A stretch of 64,000 bases of DNA from Pochonia chlamydosporia 170 (GCF_001653235.2 NC_035790.1:3720001-3784000), one strand, 5' to 3'. Positions 34,041 through 45,253 are shown, counted from the stretch's first letter. Translations and numbers: made by a program. The notes: generated from the sequence alone by a model not told the origin.

Positions 34041-36336
34041 ATGGCGTCTCAATCCAAAGTCTCCCTCCCGGGGGACCGCACCGTCCGCGGCATCGTCATG
34101 GAGCTCACACGACTCTACCTGTCAAACCGGACACGCATCTCCCGCGCCATCTGGATCACCCTCTTCGTCGCCCTCGTCAACCGCGTACGCCACGCCATTT
34201 CCGAGCAAAAGGCTGCGTCGGCGCGTGAAGCCGTTCAGCGGGAAGCCCGTCGCGGCACAGTTTCGACAGGCGGCGAGGAAACGCCCAAGAAGAAGGTTGC
34301 GCTCGATCGCCAGTTCTTCCGGTCGCTGTTGCGGCTGCTCAGAATCGTGGTTCCGGGATGGCGTAGCACGGAGGCCAGAATGCTGATCAGCCATAGTTTC
34401 TTCCTGGTGCTGAGGACGTTGATTAGCTTGCGTGTGGCGGAGATGGATGGTGCGATTGTGAAGGCGTTGGTTAAGGGTAACGGCAAGGAGTTTTTGACGA
34501 GGATCCTCAAGTGGATGTTGATTGCTGTGCCGGCTACGTTTACAAATTCAATGGTAGGTCCACGCTTGGTGTCATGTTGCCAGGGGTTGGGTGCTGATTA
34601 TGGTGTAGTTGTCGTATCATCAGGCGGAATTGTCGCTCAAGTACAGGACGAGATTGACGCAGTTTATCCACGACAAGTACCTCTCCAACTTGACATTTTA
34701 CGGCATCTCAGCGCTTGATGACCGGATAAAGAACCCCGATCAGTTGATTGCTGTGGATGTTTCGAAATTCTCTAATAGTTTGGCGGAACTGTACAGCAAT
34801 TTGGCCAAGCCAATTTTGGACATGGTATGTTGACACAAAATGCCAGATAAACATGCGGAATTTCTAACATTTCTTAGACCATCTACACGTGGTCACTCTC
34901 CAAGAGCGTCGGTGGCGAGGGCGTCGTCTTCATGTCACTCCTCGTTCAACTCTCCGCCAACATCATGAGAGTTCTCACGCCTCCTTTCGGCAAATACGTC
35001 GCCGACGAAGCTAGACTGGAAGGCGAATTCCGCTACCAACACTCGCGTCTCATCGACTACAGTGAGGAAGTTGCCCTGTATGGTGGCCATGTCGCCGAAA
35101 AGGACACCCTAGACAAGGGATATTTCACGCTCATCAAGCATGTTAACTACATTCTGAGACGGCGATTCTACCACGGTTTTATGGAGGACTTTGTCATCAA
35201 GTATTTCTGGGGCGCACTGGGTCTCCTTCTTTGCAGCGTGCCCGTGTTCGTCAAGTTACCCGGTCAGGTCACGATGAACATGGGCGACAGAACCGAGTCG
35301 TTTGTCACCAACAGACGAATGTTGCTGTCTGCCTCTGATGCATTTGGCCGTGTCATGTTCTCCTACAGGGAGATCATGGAGCTAGCAGGCTATACTTCGC
35401 GAGTTGCGTCGCTTTTGGATGTCATGGACGATATCCAGTCTGGACATTTTGAGAAGAGACTCGTTTCTTCTAGCGGCACAGAGGACAACGAGGCTGTTCT
35501 TCGTGGACGCGGAACTGTTCATGAGAGTGAGGACATCATCACCTTCATTGATGTGTAAGCTGCCAAAACACCACCATCAACTTTTACGAACCTACTAACA
35601 CCACTCCAGCCCGATCATCTCACCAAACGGCGACGTCCTCGTCAAAGCCCTCTCATTCTCTCTATCTCAAGGCGACCACCTCCTCGTCGTCGGCCCCAAC
35701 GGCTGCGGCAAATCCTCACTCTTCCGCATCCTCGGCGGCCTCTGGCCCGTCTACGGCGGCACCGTCTACAAACCTCCCTTCCACGCAATCTTCTACCTCC
35801 CCCAGCGACCATACCTCTCACGCGGCTCCCTCCGCCAGCAAATCATCTACCCCGACTCCCTGCGACAAATGCGCGCCCGCGGCGTCACCGACAGCGACCT
35901 CATGTCCATCCTCAAGCTGCTCGAACTCGAACACCTCGTGGAGCTATATCCCGAAGGATGGGACGCCGAAGCGGAATGGCGTGACGTACTGTCCGGTGGG
36001 CTGCAGCAGCGCGTCGCCATGGCACGGCTCTTCTACCACCGGCCCAAGTACGCTATTCTGGATGAGTGCACGTCCAGCGTTACGCTGGAGACCGAAAAGG
36101 TCATGTATGATAATGCCAAGGCCCTGGGCATCACGCTCATGACGGTTAGTCACAGGAGGAGTTTGTGGAAGTATCATACCCATATTTTGCAGTTTGACGG
36201 TCAGGGCAAGTATGTCTTTACGAAGCTGGATGCCGATAGGAGGTTGAAGTTGGAGGATGAGAAGGAGGAGTTGGAGGTTAAGTTGCGGCAGGTTCCTGAG
36301 CTGGAGAGGAGGTTGGAGGAGTTGACGGCTGTATGA
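34041..36336 (+). CDS. Peroxisomal fatty-acid ABC half-transporter (ABCD/PXA family)
   Basis: Four exons, 34041-34553, 34609-34824, 34878-35554 and 35610-36336, 710 aa. The first part is the ABCD transmembrane domain ([24 protein letters not shown] is the family's EAA-like loop region). The nucleotide-binding domain follows: Walker [10 protein letters not shown] (from 497), signature LSGGLQQR (about 596), Walker [11 protein letters not shown], and H-loop SHRRS. Half-transporters of this type dimerise in the peroxisomal membrane to import long-chain acyl-CoA for beta-oxidation. Filamentous fungi have two (PXA1 and PXA2 types); I cannot assign which one safely. The LSGGLQQR signature departs from the more common LSGGEKQR. 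The C-terminus is a short coiled coil ([15 protein letters not shown]). A CCGAGG hexamer lies 330 bp upstream. Confidence 0.93.
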
Positions 36337-37572
36337 GTGGTTTGTGTGTGATGATGGGGCTTGGAATGTATATATCTGCATAGGGTGTAAAGTAGATGTT
36401 GGTGGCTGTTTGGAATAGAACGGCTGACTGCTTGTGTAGAAGCATATAAATACTACTTCATTGAATGGTAAGAGAGTGTTTGCATTATTAGTGACCTTTG
36501 CTTGATTCGTTGTCGAAATGTACACTTTGTATAGGGAGCTGTGCAAATGTCCGTCTCGTAATAGACATATTGCTCAATGAATTATTCCTGTCAATTAGAC
36601 GACATGCGTGGGAAGAGAAAGAGGCAAATCACAATTCTCCCTGAACCAACAAGATGGATCCAATCAGCAACAAGAGAATTTGCATTGCCCCTCTTGATTC
36701 AGCCTGTGTTGCATGTCCTCAGCGGCGGCTGGAGGATGAAGGCTCCATGTCCTTCATGTGGAAGCTGCATGCCCGCAAGAACGGCTCGAGGCGGAAGACT
36801 CCTAATAACTCATGAGTTTATTGGCCAAAGGCGTGGAAATGGACGAAAATAACTTTTTGTGGGATATTGTTGGGTTAGTACGAATATTGAAATAAATGGG
36901 AGAGAATGCTGGCCAACAGCATGGATGAGGTGATTGAGAATGTTGTTGCAATCCAATCAGACCGATTGCATAGAGTCTGGTACAGTGAATTGACAACAGG
37001 CGACGATGAGACCGGAGGTGTCTGCGGGCCAGGTCTGGTCTGGTCTGGTGCTTGACTGGGCCTACAGCGAGCGGTACAGCTGCCCCAGCGATTGGGCGTC
37101 AGTACACTAGCCGCCAGGCCCTTCCCGTCGGCCCAGGCCGTGGCCCAGGGGGGTGAACGCCTGCCCGTGCTGGAATTGATTGCAACATTGAAAGTGGTCA
37201 AGTCCAACTGATGACTGGTATTGATCGGCTGAGCATGGCGACCTGCATGAGGTTTCATAAGCGACCCAGCGTTTAGAAGGTGCTTGGAACCTTGTAGCGG
37301 CAACAAATGCTAAAATCATGTTTCTGCCAAGGCAACATGTAAATCTTCAGAAAAGATCTCTGGCGTTAGAAGCGGCTACAAAGAAGAAGCTACAAGCACT
37401 TAGATTGTTGGTCGTGAAGACAAATACACGACCCATTTACTAGTATATATAGATTCAAATCTTCCTCTGTGCTCGTCCTCTGAACAAAACACAAAACATT
37501 TCTCATCATATTTTCTGTATCTTTTAAAAAAAATTCCTAGCTTTGAATAGCATCTTTGCTTTCATCAGAACC
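36337..37572. other. Intergenic with short TCTGG repeat
   Basis: No supported gene. A GGTCT-type tandem run (about 37032-37050) is the only visible repeat. A likely core promoter for the next gene lies near 37440-37560. Confidence 0.45.
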
Positions 37573-38276
37573 ATGACAGCCCCCAACACTCTGTACATCA
37601 CGCTGAAGTATCTCCGCACTGTCAACGGAGAAAACGACTATGTAAATCTACCCTTTCCTTCTTTGTGTCTCCTTTCTGACAAATGGTAGCACTGGGGCCT
37701 CTTGGCTACCGGAGATAAACCCCCCGCTGGCCATCTTTACCACGTCACCGACATTGGGCGTGAACCTCTTGATCTCTCCTGGGAAGTCCGCGAGATTCGC
37801 AACCCGACCAATTCGCAACCCGACCAAGCTCAGCACCATGGTCGCTTGTCTCAAAATTGCTAGCGCCCCAAGCATGCAGACGATGTGCAACATCACATCT
37901 CATATTCCTCTCCCGAATCCGCACTATCTCCCTCACGGCGCCGCCCAGGGGGGTAGTCGCATCTGGGTCAAGGAGGCTCTCGACCAACTCCATCGAAAGA
38001 AGGAAATAAATTTACCGGTTGATGTTGGTCAGTTTGCGATTTCTTTCCAAGGAAAGTAAAATATCGTGGCTAATGTCCATGTATACAGACAACATTGAGT
38101 GGTATTGCAAGGCTACTGCTGAACAGAACATCAAGGCTCCGGGCTCGCCTCAAATCTTGAACGATCTGACGTGGCTTGGCAAATCTCCCGATTCGTATGA
38201 GAGCGAGCACCAGGCCCATTATGGGTCTTCTCACATGGTCACTGAGACTCTCAGGCAATGCTACGAATTGAGTTGA
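37573..38276 (+). pseudogene. Fungal hypothetical gene broken by a 16-bp tandem duplication
   Basis: Exons 37573-37641, 37690-38027 and 38089-38276 have good splice sites (GTAAAT...GGTAG and GTCAGT...TATACAG). Exon 2 carries two perfect tandem copies of ATTCGCAACCCGACCA (37795-37810 and 37811-37826). Reading through both copies runs into a stop about 20 codons later. With one copy counted, exon 2 runs on in the frame used by exon 3, and the gene would encode about 192 aa. The product starts MTAPNTLYITLKYL and contains HWGLLATGDKPP, LYHVTDIG and SRIWVKEALDQLH, a layout I recognise from uncharacterised fungal proteins without assigned function. It may be a true null allele, a recent mutation, or an assembly error. 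It lies on its own between two longer intergenic stretches. Confidence 0.7.
37795..37826 (+). repeat. Perfect 16-bp tandem duplication
   Basis: ATTCGCAACCCGACCA occurs twice with no gap. Sixteen bases shift the frame by one, and this is what breaks the gene at 37573-38276. Confidence 0.95.
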
Positions 38277-38825
38277 TCGCAGGCTGTGTGGTGCCTGCGC
38301 CGGAGGCTGGTTCTTCGGGTATCTGTTCCATCGTTTAGTTATGTTGTTAAATTTAGAAACGAACATGCGTAGAACAAGTTTATTGAATCATCACATGTCA
38401 CAATTACAACTGTTGCTTTACTGTTCCTGCATTGTTCGTGAATCCCCCTGCATCATCACAGCTCTCACAGACCCATCACCCTGTTCACTTACACCCAGCA
38501 TTCCCATATAATATTTGCCGCGCCCGCATTTGACTGCCTTAGGTACTTAAACATGACACATAAATCCCATGCAACACACGGTATTTCCATACGTTTCATA
38601 CATTAGCTACTTTTCGGCGGCCAAGAGTCTGATTTAGCGCGCGGCAAACAGCCCCCATCCATGCGCATGAGATCGCGAGGCAGCCACCGCTGAATCCTGG
38701 CCCGTGCCCAAACGAAAGACTAGAAATATCCAGCTCTTTCTCATCTTCTTTCCAACCTTTCAAACTCTCTACTTACTTCTTCTTCACACCTTTCCATTAC
38801 CGGTAAACCTCTTCCACTACCGGTA
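38277..38825. other. Intergenic, promoter of the serine hydrolase
   Basis: No supported gene. Ends in the hairpin that covers the next start codon. Confidence 0.5.
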
Positions 38826-38829
38826 ATGG
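38794..38829 (+). promoter_or_regulatory. 12-bp inverted repeat enclosing the start codon
   Basis: CCATTACCGGTA (38794-38805) and its exact complement TACCGGTAATGG (38818-38829) flank a 12-nt loop. The ATG of the hydrolase gene (38826-38828) lies inside the right arm, so folded mRNA would hide the start codon. Confidence 0.7.
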
Positions 38830-39590
38830 ACTCATCTCCTCTCGCCACCATCCAAGTCTCCCCAGCCCAAGGCCAAAACCACACCCACACAGTCGTCTTC
38901 CTCCACGGCCGCGGCGACAACGCCCCCAAGTTCTGCTACTCACTCCAATACTCTCGTGACTCCCAGGGTCGCACTCTCGCCGACGCCTTCCCTACTTTCC
39001 GCTGGGTGTTTCCCCAAGCCCCCAATCGAAAATGCGCTAGCCAACCTGCCGTAGACTACAACCAGTGGTTCGACGTCTGGAACGTGGCCAACTTTGCGGA
39101 AAATGAGAACCTACAGGCAGAGGGACTGCGAGAAGTCGTGCCCAAGATTCGCAACATCTTGGCCAAGGAGGCAGATGACCTTGGCGGAAGATGGGACAAG
39201 GTCATCCTGATGGGTATAAGCATGGGTTCGGCTACAAGCGTGCACACATTGTTCAACCTTGATATACCGACGGCGGAAAAACGACTCGGTGCTTTTATTG
39301 GCTTCAGTGGGCGTTGTCCGTTTGCTGGACAGACGCTGGAGCAGATACGCAAGACGGTTCAGGTGGATTCTTCGCCGGTGGGCAACGATGTTCTTAGGAA
39401 TACGCCTATGCTGTTGGAGCACTGTGTGGACGATCCGTTGGTGTTGGTCGAGCTGGGTAGGAAGCAGCGCGAGATATTAAGAGGGTTTGGGGCGAATGTC
39501 GCGTGGAGGGAGTATCAGACTGGGGGTCATTGGTTCAATTCGCCGCATGGTATGGATGATGTGGTTGAGTTTTTGAAGGCAGTACTTTAG
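38826..39590 (+). CDS. Serine hydrolase, phospholipase/carboxylesterase (acyl-protein thioesterase-like)
   Basis: Single exon, 254 aa. FLHGRGDN near the N-terminus is the oxyanion loop of the abhydrolase-2 family, GISMGS is the nucleophile elbow (Ser132), VDDPLV supplies the probable acid and GGHWF the catalytic His (about 235). Family members remove acyl groups from proteins or lysophospholipids in the cytosol; fungal side branches have unknown substrates. Where typical members have GHGTDD before the acid, this one reads EHCVDD, which suggests a diverged paralog and not the canonical APT1. The start codon is buried in a 12-bp hairpin. The gene is convergent with the SDR gene 150 bp away. Confidence 0.85.
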   Translation: MDSSPLATIQVSPAQGQNHTHTVVFLHGRGDNAPKFCYSLQYSRDSQGRTLADAFPTFRWVFPQAPNRKCASQPAVDYNQWFDVWNVANFAENENLQAEGLREVVPKIRNILAKEADDLGGRWDKVILMGISMGSATSVHTLFNLDIPTAEKRLGAFIGFSGRCPFAGQTLEQIRKTVQVDSSPVGNDVLRNTPMLLEHCVDDPLVLVELGRKQREILRGFGANVAWREYQTGGHWFNSPHGMDDVVEFLKAVL

Positions 39591-39740
39591 ATTACGAAGA
39601 TTAGACTGGTACGCAGAATGAGAATAGAGTAGTTAGACATAGTTAGGAAATCTAGAACATGCAGAGTGAATGCCACCTTCTCCGCTACTATCTATATATA
39701 TACAGTCCTCACCACAAACCTCCATCCACCATGGACAACA

Positions 39741-40778
39741 TTAGCGATACGGTGCCAGGACCTCCAACGTCTCCCTCCATATCTGTGCCTGCAACCTCTT
39801 CCCCGTCTCATTCGTAACCAGTTCTCCAGGCCTAACATCGTCAGCTCAGTTCATCAAACATTCATGGCAAACATACTCCTTAAGACGATCATTATGAATC
39901 CACCTCCCGTGACTCTCCTCCCCCAAACAACTCGCATACACCAACGTCCTGGCCCCTTCCTCCGTCGTCTTACAAATCGTCATATGCACAGCCCCCAGCG
40001 CAGCCTTTTGCCAGAAACCATCAATATCCCGCTGCAGGTCCGACTTACACGCCCCCGGACAGCAATAATTAACAATAACATCGCACGATCCGTCCTTCAA
40101 AGTCGCTGTCTTGGCGATTTCTCTCGCCCCATACGTAATCAGTAGTTTTGACAGACCATACCGATGGCCCAGTCTGCCGAAATGTGTCTCCCCGTTTAAT
40201 GTCTCCAGAATTTTTGGCGCGGTCTGCCAAGCCTCTCCCTCAGAAACGTACTGATGTCCGCGGGAACTGACGATTGTCAAGCGCGGTTTCCAGTCTTTTG
40301 TGGCGGACTGTTTCATTTTCGGGAGTAGGAGGAGTGCTAGCAGCATATTGGAAAGGTGATTCACCTGGATACTTTCTTCCCACCCGTCGTCTGTGCGAGA
40401 AAAGTGATTCTTTGCGACGGCGGCATTGAGAACCGCAATGTCAAGGGTGTTGAGTTCCTGTGTTGCTCGCTTCGCAAACGCCTGGACTGACGCAAAGCTC
40501 GAGAGGTCGAGCTTCCACACGTCAATGGAGCCGAGGGCTTTGTCTGGGGGGAAACTGGATAGGATTTGCCGCCGGGCTTCGTCGCCTTTGGATGGGGATC
40601 GCACGGCGAGGATGACGCGAGAGGCGCCGAGGCGGATGTAGTGCCGGGCGGCTTCGAGGCCGAGGCCGCTGCTGGCGCCGGTGACGATGATGGTTTTGTT
40701 GGTGATTATGGCTGGGGAGAGGCATTGGAGGGAGGGTGCTGAGAAGCGGTTTTGGAGGAAGCCTAGGAGGACGGACAT
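39741..40778 (-). CDS. Short-chain dehydrogenase/reductase (retinol dehydrogenase-like)
   Basis: Two exons on the minus strand, 40778-39877 and 39831-39741, 330 aa. The 45-nt intron (GTATGT ... GCTGACGATGTTAG) is very short; splicing swaps a premature end for the family C-terminus GELVTNETGKRLQAQIW. NAD(P)-binding TGASSGLG is at 33-40, the NAAV strand at 118-121, and the catalytic triad is Ser172 region (VSSRGH), Tyr207 and Lys211 (YGLSK). A cytosolic or membrane-associated oxidoreductase of unknown substrate; light-induced alcohol dehydrogenase Bli-4-type proteins belong here. It shares a 189-bp divergent promoter with the DUF3425 regulator, so they may be co-regulated. Confidence 0.9.
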
Positions 40779-40967
40779 GATGGTGTTGAGGAAGATTGTG
40801 ATGCGGAGGGTTTTGGGCAGGCAGGTGTTAGATGGTCGGGAGAGATGAGTTATCCTCGTGGCTTGGACATCATAACCATTTAAATAGACAATTCACAATG
40901 ACGGACTATTGTCAATTTCTTCATTTATAGTACATCCATCCTTATTTCCGACATCTACGTTCCCAAC

Positions 40968-42080
40968 ATGACTTACACCTCCAATCAACCCCAAATAGTA
41001 CTAGTCCCGTCATCAAGACAAGCCACCTTCCACCCACAATCCAGTCTTTTCCCAATTCGTACAAAGTCTGTCATCAACAACTCCCAATCCATCCCAACTG
41101 CCGACCTCATCGCCCTCTCTCATCATCTTACAAACTCTTCAAACACAATGTCTTCCTTTCAGACGTTTCGGCTCGTGCGGACACAGGAGGTAAGTTTAAG
41201 TCCGTATCCATAGAGTCCAACTGACTCTTTCCAGGTCGAAGGGAAAGATACATGGGAGGGTATACATGACGCAAGAGAGAGGCGGAAGATGCAGAATAAG
41301 ATAAATCAGAGGGCATTACGTACGGATTTTACCCTTTGTCTACAGTCCCAGCTAATAAGCTTAGGAAAACGGCGCCTTCTCAACGCGCAAGGACATAATC
41401 ACCCCAAGTCACCACCAGTTACAAGGACAGCACCGTCAAGGGAATTAAACGTCTCGACTCTAGCCAAAGTAGTAGCCTCTTCCGTCACGCCCACATACTT
41501 CCCTCTCACACCGGACCACCACCTCCTGCACGTCGTATCACTCAACATCATTCGTGCCGTACTTACAAACTATCTCATTGTCACGTCTGTGCCCCTATCC
41601 ACAAGTGACTTTTGTTCAACGAAGCGTGTTTTCGCGCCGTCTCACCACTCACATGATCACGGCATTGTGAATGAGTTGCCTGCGGCGTTGAGGCCGACAA
41701 AGTTGCAGCAGCAGATACCGCACGTAGGATGGATTGACCTGTTTCCGAGCCCGAAACTCCGGGATAATCTTATACTGGCGGTGGAGAAACTTGATCAGGA
41801 GGAGTTACTGTTTGATTTGCTGGGGATGACGATGAATCACCTTTGCGGAGGGACGGATTACGATGCAGGGGTTAGCGGTTCCACGTCGGAGGGAGAGTCG
41901 TGGATAGGTGAGCCTGGGCTTGTTTCGTGGTCTGATCCTTGGGATATTGGAGGCTGGGAGGTTTCAGATAAGTTTGTGAGGAAATGGGGGGTTTTGCTGC
42001 GTGGGTGTGAGGATGTGGTGAGGGCGGCGAATAAGTGGCGGGATCGGAGGGGCGATGAAGCGTTGGTTGTGGAAGTGTAA
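40968..42080 (+). CDS. bZIP-like regulator with DUF3425 domain
   Basis: Three exons, 40968-41189, 41235-41319 and 41365-42080, 340 aa; an in-frame ATG at 41148 could be the start instead (280 aa). Exon joins create a basic-region-like stretch DARERRKMQNKINQRALRKR, with the second junction inside it; no regular leucine zipper follows. The C-terminal part has the DUF3425 hallmarks HVGWIDLFPSPKLRDN, SWSDPWDIGGWEVSDKFVRKWG and LLRGCEDVVRAAN. Such proteins are presumed fungal transcription regulators. The 45-nt second intron is stop-free and 3n (branch AGCTAAT, acceptor GCTTAG), so retention would replace the basic region with 15 other residues. It is divergent from the SDR gene. Confidence 0.85.
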
Positions 42081-42587
42081 TGAATATAATGGAGAGACCT
42101 TGTCGTATTTCATAATAATATTCATCTTTTTTATGCTATTTTTTGGCGGAAATTATACCAGACCCTATTGCTTCCAGGTGCTTCTATACAGGCTAAGCAT
42201 AGGCAAGTAAGTATCTTGTCATTATATGGTTGGGACGTCTCGCAATACAAGTTTATTTTAGTTGTCAAGGCTCTCATGAAGATGAGAATGGCAGTGCTTT
42301 CCTGCGCTGTTGCCTGATATTTACATTCTCGATCTAGTCATCATCATTCAGCCCCACGTGGGTGAACATAACGCCTAACCTCAGACAAGCTGTGTTCTGT
42401 CCACTCCTTCTGAGCTTCTGATGCCAAAACACTCCAGACAACATTACAGACAAACCCATCAACTACCACAAAAGCTATCTGAAGTGAACTCCTCCAACAC
42501 CAGCCACCTTGCAATACTTATACCCAGCAATACCCATACCATCACACCACCACACAGAACTAGCTAAACTTAAACACAGACCCATCA
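42081..42587. other. Intergenic, no gene recognised
   Basis: 507 bp; terminator of the DUF3425 gene and promoter of the F-box-like gene. Confidence 0.5.
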
Positions 42588-43538
42588 ATGCTCAACCTCC
42601 AAAACCTCCCCCTCGAGATCCGACTCCTCATATACGAACACACCCTCATCGACATCCCCCGATGGAACAAGCATCACAACCCCCGCTGCAAACACCACCC
42701 CCCACCAGGCGATCTCGAACGCCCGCCGTTCCTAAGTATCTACATGACCATCTGCCCCGAAAACAAAACCATACAAACATCCCCATTCTGCAGCTGCGCC
42801 AAACGCACCGGCCTATCCCTCCTCCAAACCACAAGATCCATCAACGCAGAAGCCTCACCCGTATTCTGGTCCAAAAACACTTTCTGTCTGCTCGATGGAC
42901 GAGATCTCACCGTGGCAGTGGGGCACATCCTCCGACGGGAAACTGCCCAGCGCATCAAACGGATCAGTATCATGAATCCAGACCGGAGGGGCTTCACGGA
43001 GCATATCAGGGGCGGATTGAGAGTTCGTGGGGCTCGGCGAGCAGAGTTTTGGGATGCCGTTTTACAATGTACGCGGTTGGAGAGTCTTGAGATTCCGCTT
43101 TCTTATATTAAGGGTAAGGGCATGGGGAGGATAGTGCGTGAACTTGTGGAAAAGGTAGTTGGGCTGAGGGGCTTGGAATTGACGAGACTTGTGCCGTATT
43201 GTTGGAAGGATACTGTGTGTGGGTATCCGTTCCCGAGTTCTAACTTTATGAGTTTTCCGGCGGTGTATGTCCGGTGTTCACGGCGGATGTTACTAGGAGA
43301 TTATGTGGGTGATGAGGCTATTGCCAGTACTTGTCGGGAGATTGAGTCGAATTTCTACGTGCATGTTGATTCGGTTGTGAAGACGCAATATCTGGGGGCC
43401 GAAGAACATCGCATGGAAGCGTGGAGGGACATGATTAAGTTGGCTCCTGGTCTTCATTCCCACGAAAATACCCGCACTATTAAGCTCCCAGCAGGGGAAA
43501 CGACACTGATCACATTTTACGGGTTACCAGTGCAATAG
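42588..43538 (+). CDS. F-box-like fungal protein (LPLEIR-type N-terminus)
   Basis: Single exon, 316 aa. It opens LQNLPLEIRLLIYEHTLIDI, the degenerate F-box seen at the start of a large family of Pezizomycotina proteins (2EXR/DUF7730-like), then a Cys/His-rich stretch (NPRCKHH, CSCAKRTG) and LSLLQTTRSINAEASPVFWSKNTF, the typical second motif. The C-terminal half is not recognised. Function unknown; a role in ubiquitin-linked recognition is often guessed for this family without proof. It is convergent with ARG1, 106 bp apart. Confidence 0.78.
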   Translation: MLNLQNLPLEIRLLIYEHTLIDIPRWNKHHNPRCKHHPPPGDLERPPFLSIYMTICPENKTIQTSPFCSCAKRTGLSLLQTTRSINAEASPVFWSKNTFCLLDGRDLTVAVGHILRRETAQRIKRISIMNPDRRGFTEHIRGGLRVRGARRAEFWDAVLQCTRLESLEIPLSYIKGKGMGRIVRELVEKVVGLRGLELTRLVPYCWKDTVCGYPFPSSNFMSFPAVYVRCSRRMLLGDYVGDEAIASTCREIESNFYVHVDSVVKTQYLGAEEHRMEAWRDMIKLAPGLHSHENTRTIKLPAGETTLITFYGLPVQ

Positions 43539-43644
43539 TCAACCAATATATTTGGGAACGCCATTATCGTTACAGCCTCATTCCTTTTTCCCATCCAGCC
43601 ATTGACCCATTTTTTATGTTCCAAATTTTACATCAATGTTCACT

Positions 43645-45253
43645 TTATGCGTCGAGCAAGCTCTTTCCCTCGGCGATCTTGCCCTCACCATACTTCTTGA
43701 GACGGATAGCGCTAATGGCAATGAATCCAGAAGTATCCATGGGAGAGAACGTAGACAGTGAATCCATGGACGCGTCCTCCTCGCTGTAGAGGTTGCTGGT
43801 CTCGCTGCTTCGGCCGAGGACGTAGGCGTTGCCCTTGTAGGCGGTCATGCGGACCTGGCCGTTGACGTTTTGCTGGGAGTAGATGATGCTGTTCTCGACG
43901 AACTCTCGCTCGGGGGAGAAGTACATGCCGTTGTAGAGTTGGCGGGACCAGGAGATGGTGACAAATTGGTCGCGGAGCTCGCGGACCTTGGTGTCCATGA
44001 CGAGACCCTCGAGATCAAGATGGGCAAGGCGGCTGACTGGGAGTTAGCTGTAGGTCCAAGGGGGTGGGTTTGGGCTCAAATGATGACTTACAGGATGGTA
44101 AGACCGGGCGTGTCATAGCAACCACGCGATTTCTGTAAATTCTATTAGTATCGCAAAAAAGAACACTGACCGAAAAGCTCTTACCAAGCCGATAAATCGG
44201 TTCTCGACAATGTCAATTCGTCCAACGCCGTGGTCGTGGCCAATCTTGTTGAGGAGCTTGAAAACCTCAACCGACTCGGTTACTTCAACGCCATCCTCGG
44301 TGGCAACCTTGACGGGAATACCCTTCTCGAAGAAAATGGTAAAGTTGTACGGCTTGTTGGGGGCCTCGAGAGGATCAGCAGTCATGGTCCAGATATCGTT
44401 GGGAGGGGTTCGGTCGGGATCTTCGAGAATGCCAGCTTCGTATGAGCAGTGAACAACGCTTTTTGCGGCGTTAGTTGGTTTTTTAAAATCCATGACGTAT
44501 TGGTGGTGTAAGTACATACTTCTCATCCATGCTAAAGGGCTTTGCGGGGGTGGAAGAAACGGGGATGTTGTTCTCCTTGGCATAGGCGAGAAGGTCATTA
44601 CGACCCTGGAACTTGTTGATGAATTCAGGAATTCGCCAGGGGGCAATGACCTTCATGGATGGCGCAAGAGCGTGCCAAGCAAGCTCAAAGCGAACTTGGT
44701 CGTTGCCCTTTCCTGTGCAGCCGTGAGAAAGGATCTCACAGTTATTCTCTTTGGCGACGCGGACTTGAGCGCGTGCAATGACCGGCCGGGCCAGTGAGGT
44801 GCCTAGCAGGTAGCGGTCTTCGTAGATGGCATTGCATTGGGCGGCACGGAAGACCAACTGCTCGACGAATTCCTTTTGGAGGTCAACAATGACCATCTTC
44901 TCGGCACCGAGAGCGAGCGCCTTCTTCTCGACGGCATCCCAGTCCTCTTTTTGGCCTACATTGCCGAGCATACAGACAACGGTGTAGCCATCGTTGATCA
45001 GCCACTTCAGAATTGTGCTGGTATCAAGACCTAGATACGGTCAGCGCCTGTAAAGAATGTCGGACGGTATATCATTGAGTTGACCCGGGGAGGCGTTGGA
45101 AGTAGGTTATGTGACAGTTGGTGGTTGCTGTCATTGAAATTGAATGCGGGGTGAGCTTACCGCCAGAGTAGGCACTGTGCAACAAGTCAGCGCCCAGATC
45201 AAATACAAAGATGGCGCACAGAGTGCTTACAGACAAACACGGCCTTTAGACAT
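43645..45253 (-). CDS. ARG1: Argininosuccinate synthase
   Basis: Six exons on the minus strand: 45253-45231, 45175-45162, 45030-44520, 44458-44185, 44132-44092 and 44032-43645; 416 aa, the family length. Exon 2 is a 14-nt microexon. It joins citrulline and aspartate with ATP to form argininosuccinate in arginine synthesis (and in nitrogen salvage). The ATP-binding P-loop-like AYSGGLDTS is built across exons 1 to 3. Further conserved blocks: [56 protein letters not shown] and SPEREF. All are intact. A perfect TGACTCA box lies 168 bp upstream of the ATG. Transcription converges with the F-box-like gene. Confidence 0.97.
45162..45175 (-). other. 14-nt microexon in ARG1
   Basis: The exon TGCCTACTCTGGCG lies between an intron of 55 nt (45230-45176) and one of 131 nt (45161-45031). 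It supplies most of the AYSGG part of the ATP-binding loop, so skipping would inactivate the enzyme and shift the frame. Confidence 0.9.
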
